Part shown: piece by piece, positions 61,316-64,000 of the stretch | Position numbering within the stretch: the first letter of the stretch is position 1 | How the letters are laid out: the number at the start of each line of letters is the position of its first letter | Assembly: GCA_009746045.1 (NCBI GenBank) | Contig: RPFO01000302.1 | Location: forward strand, 1 to 64,000 | DNA from: Mesostigma viride | Taxonomy: Eukaryota; Streptophyta; Mesostigmatophyceae; Mesostigmatales; Mesostigmataceae | Length of the DNA stretch: 64,000 nt | Direction of reading: 5' to 3' | Position numbers and translations under genes: made by a program | The notes under the pieces: model-generated | What the model saw: the letters and a program-made list of their open reading frames with translations, nothing else | Told to the model about the DNA's origin: nothing | Databases searched by the model: none

Positions 61316-62647
61316 TCACTCCACCGGCCCTTCCACGAAATGGGGGATCAGGTCCGTGAATACCAAGTACGTTCTCGTGCTCAAGAGAGGGTGACCGGCA
61401 TCATCTTCATCACAAAACAACAGACTGTCCAGGGCGCACGAGAAGGCCCTCGCGTACTCCTCCTTCTGCCGCAGGAACGGCACCGCCCGCAGCACCTCGT
61501 ATGCCCGCTCGCCGAGGTCCCCGGTCTCGCGGTACAGCTCCAGGGCCTGGGCGAGCACCAGGTGCAGGCGGTCGCCGCGGTCCACCGGGAGGGAGCGCCC
61601 CTCGCGCGTCTTCCTCTTCTTCGAGCCCCCCTTCGAGCCCCCCGGGCCGGGCGACGCCAGATCCACCTCCGCCATGCGGTTGGTGATGTCCCCGAACGGC
61701 TCGCGCCGGGCCGGGGGCTTGGGCGGGGGGTTCACCTCCACCTTGTACTCGCTCTTGCGGACGAGGTCCAGGGGCAGCAGGCCCCAGGAGGGCAGGGGGT
61801 GGGGGGGGCAAAAGTCCGGCTCGCTGAGGGCGGCCAGCAGCTTGACGGTGAGGCCGTACTTCTCCAGCACCTCGTCGGCGGGCTTGGCCAGTCGCTTGAC
61901 GGTCGCCTCGTCGCCCGCCCACAGCGCCGTGTGATACTGCGCCCACACGTGCTCGTACCTCTCCTTGTCGAACCGCAGCTGGACCACGCGCCGGCGGACG
62001 TCCCGGTAGAGCACGTTCTCCTCCACGTCCACCCCCATCCGGATGGCGCCGGTCGTGTGGATGTCCTCCGCGCGCAGGGAGCCCTCCAGCCCCGCCATGC
62101 GCAGGAGGGCGTTGCCGACGTACACGCGCTTGCCTACCAGGTTCTTGTGGCACGCGAGCCCCTTGGCGAGCACGGCGATCCCGTCCGCGGACACGAACAG
62201 CGCGCCCCTCTCGGTGACGCGGTGGTGCTCGCACCCCTCCAGCAGCTCCTGCAGCAGGTCGGGCGGCGTCTTCACGTCCCAGGTCTCCTTGAAGGCCCTG
62301 CACATGTCCTTGACGCTGTAGAGCTTGACCTGGTCGCACCCCTCGGCGAGCGCGACGTGCACGAAGAAGCGCATCGGTCCCAGGGGGACGCGGAAGACAT
62401 CTCGGAGGACCGCGTCGTCCACCCACGCGTCCTCGGGGTCCGGCAGCGGCGGTTGCCTCCCGTGGAGGGGCTTGGTCCCCCGCTTCCCCGGGCCGTCCTC
62501 CAGGTCGAGGTCCAGCCCCACGCCTCCGAAGTCGCCGTCGGACGCGTCGTCCTCGAACAGCAGCTCCGACACGCACGAGGGGTCCACCCCGGTCACCTTC
62601 TTCTGGCCGATGCGGTTGTCGTGGATGGCAGGGAAGAGAACCTCCAT
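61316..62647 (-). CDS. Large unknown protein (443 aa)
   Basis: The start MEVLFPAIHDNRIGQKKVTG at 62647 is preferred to the ATG 14 codons upstream, which lies in the repeat-like leader. The frame is uninterrupted to 61316 while the opposite strand carries an equally long ORF, but the codon pattern and residue mix favour this strand. Middle segments (VKLYSVKDMCRAFKETWDV, LVGKRVYVGNALLRMAGLEG) look globular. No domain recognised. Confidence 0.55.
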   Translation of the reverse strand: MEVLFPAIHDNRIGQKKVTGVDPSCVSELLFEDDASDGDFGGVGLDLDLEDGPGKRGTKPLHGRQPPLPDPEDAWVDDAVLRDVFRVPLGPMRFFVHVALAEGCDQVKLYSVKDMCRAFKETWDVKTPPDLLQELLEGCEHHRVTERGALFVSADGIAVLAKGLACHKNLVGKRVYVGNALLRMAGLEGSLRAEDIHTTGAIRMGVDVEENVLYRDVRRRVVQLRFDKERYEHVWAQYHTALWAGDEATVKRLAKPADEVLEKYGLTVKLLAALSEPDFCPPHPLPSWGLLPLDLVRKSEYKVEVNPPPKPPARREPFGDITNRMAEVDLASPGPGGSKGGSKKRKTREGRSLPVDRGDRLHLVLAQALELYRETGDLGERAYEVLRAVPFLRQKEEYARAFSCALDSLLFCDEDDAGHPLLSTRTYLVFTDLIPHFVEGPVE

Positions 62648-62689
62648 TGTCGAGAGTGGGGAGACTTCACAGAGGTGAGCAATTTCCAA

Positions 62690-63088
62690 CCAGTGGGGTG
62701 ACTCAATACAGGCGTGAGAGTTCGACGCAGCCAGCGGATAACACGCCCAATGTGTGGATCATCCAGCAAGGTGTGAACAGCTCAATAGAGGTGAGAGAAC
62801 TCGTCGCAGCCGGCGGATAACGCGCCCAGGGTGTGGATCATCCAGCAAGGTGTGAACAGCTCAATAGAGGTGAGAGAACTCGTCGCAGCCGGCGGAGAAC
62901 GCGCCCAAGGTGTGAATATTCCAACAAGGTGTGAACAGCTCAATAGAGGTGAGAGAATTCGACGCAGCCGGCGGAGAACGCGCACAAGGTGTGAATATTC
63001 CAACAAGGTGTGAACAGCTCAATAGAGGTGAGAGAATTCGACGCAGCCGGCGGAGAACGCGCACAAGGTGTGAATATTCCAACAAGGG
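62690..63088. repeat. 79-bp tandem repeat array, about five copies
   Basis: The unit starts aaggtgtgaacagctcaata and recurs at 62768, 62847, 62926, 63005 and 63084 (last one degenerate), an exact 79-bp period, with a partial first copy to about 62690. Copies fall into two types (ctcgtcgcag and ttcgacgcag; gtggatcat and gtgaatatt). Words such as ggtgtgaa recur. It is non-coding, upstream of the 61316-62647 gene. Confidence 0.85.
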
Positions 63089-64000
63089 TGTGACAATTTC
63101 ATCCAAGCTGAAAAAATGAATCCAACATCAAGGAAGTGCAAGCCAGCCACAAGAGGGTGAAAAAAGCATGAAAACTCGGCAACGCCGGCGCGAATGCGGA
63201 TTATTTCCAGAAAACTTCAGAGGCCATGCACAAGGATGAAAGCCATGGGAGAGCAAACCAAACCACAACACACACCACAGAGGTGAAAGGGCAATGGAAG
63301 CTCACAAGAGCCAGGCAGCAAGGGGGGAGGATGGTGGGTGCAGAGAGGGGATGGTGGAGAGAGGGGCACTTGGATACAAAGTCGCCCTTTTTCGTTATCC
63401 GCCGTTTCGCGCTGGCAGCCGGCGGGAAACTCAAATTTTCAGGACATTCGCGTCAGCGGCGGAGCGCCACCGGTTACGCCGAGCTACCCAAAAAATCGTG
63501 GCCACGCGGCGGCCTTCGCGAAACCCCCGTGGCACTGACGGAATCTGGCGCGGTTCTGACGGGAACGGGGCGGGGATCTGACGGGACCGGCGGGGAACGG
63601 CGCCCTGAGCAGTTGCAGCGGAATCCGCAGGAGTAGGGACGAATCCGCCGGGTGCCGCGGGGTAACTTGCGAAAAGTGAGATCCTAACCGGCTGGGTAAC
63701 CGAAAGTAACGGCGGACGGACGAGTGCGAACCAGTGGGCCCGGGGGAAACTCGGGAGGGGCCAATGGGAAGTGCCGGTTTCTAGCCGGATTCCTGGCGGT
63801 TAGGAGATGCATCTTGGCTTCCCTGATCCCGGGACTCGGCCGAAAAAAAGTTTGGAAATGGGGAACGAAATACGCAATTCGCGTATTCGGCGAATTACAC
63901 TACAACATTAGGTTCTATTTATAGCCCACCCGTGCAAAGTCGCTACTACTATAAATTTTTAATACAATCGTCATATATTTTCAGTAGCCCGTAACTTATG
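63089..64000. other. About 900 bp without a convincing gene
   Basis: ORFs of up to 136 aa exist on both strands but have odd composition and no promoter-like box. Repeated words (ggcggg, gaaactc, taaccg) resemble those in 45527-46102. AT content rises near the right edge. It could be intergenic, terminal or replication-related sequence. Confidence 0.4.

Noticed and set aside
61340-62701. 453-aa plus-strand ORF opposite the 61316-62647 gene
   Set aside because: His/Gln/Val-rich composition is typical of the antisense of a GC-rich gene; the minus strand reads as a balanced protein.
62690-63088. CRISPR or coding interpretation of the 79-bp repeats
   Set aside because: Repeats are contiguous with no variable spacers, and ORFs through them are periodic shadows.

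Overview
The window is a GC-rich stretch of a large eukaryotic DNA virus (Nucleocytoviricota/NCLDV type) or an integrated copy of one. Several genes resemble replication and transcription genes shared by that phylum: an SF3 D5-type helicase, an archaeo-eukaryotic primase, a D6/D11-type SF2 helicase, an A22-type Holliday junction resolvase beside a YqaJ exonuclease, a VLTF-2-like zinc protein, an A494R-like protein, and BRO/KilA-N genes. No major capsid protein, packaging ATPase or DNA polymerase is seen here. Genes are dense, on both strands, often overlap by 4 nt, and many have a TATATA-like box just upstream of the ATG.

Layout. 0-10 kb: small membrane or virion-like proteins, a triple-repeat charged protein and the SF2 helicase. 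10-17 kb: two small genes, then a split class II (adenosylcobalamin-dependent) ribonucleotide reductase gene of four exons on the minus strand. Its three introns have GT...AG ends and each carries two complete genes. Exon 2 is interrupted by a 1,220-bp cluster of 206-bp palindromes flanked by a 5-bp target duplication. 17-30 kb: membrane proteins, the A494R-like protein, a capping-enzyme-like protein without its catalytic lysine, the primase, a PduO-type cobalamin adenosyltransferase (which would make the reductase's cofactor), a SLATT-like protein, a Vsr-like nuclease, BRO, resolvase and exonuclease. 30-43 kb: a tRNA-Ile(UAU), KilA-N and BRO genes, a three-gene tail-fibre or adhesin block, and tandem Cys3His proteins. 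43-50 kb: the D5 helicase and a ubiquitin-related group (F-box, RING/TRAF). 50-60 kb: conserved small NCLDV-like proteins, a second palindrome cluster inside an HNH-like gene, the VLTF-2-like protein, an OTU protease and a cysteine desulfurase. 60-64 kb: small genes, one large unknown, a 79-bp tandem repeat and about 0.9 kb without genes.

How parts fit together. The reductase and adenosyltransferase form a B12-dependent dNTP supply. Primase, D5 helicase, resolvase and exonuclease form a replication and recombination set. OTU, RING/TRAF and F-box proteins point to interference with host ubiquitin. The spliceosomal-type introns imply a nuclear transcription phase. Eight proteins share a short Cys3His zinc module followed by unrelated tails.

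Caveat. About twenty genes are broken by single-base shifts, nearly all at G or C homopolymers. I read most of these as sequencing indels and give the span of the presumed whole gene.
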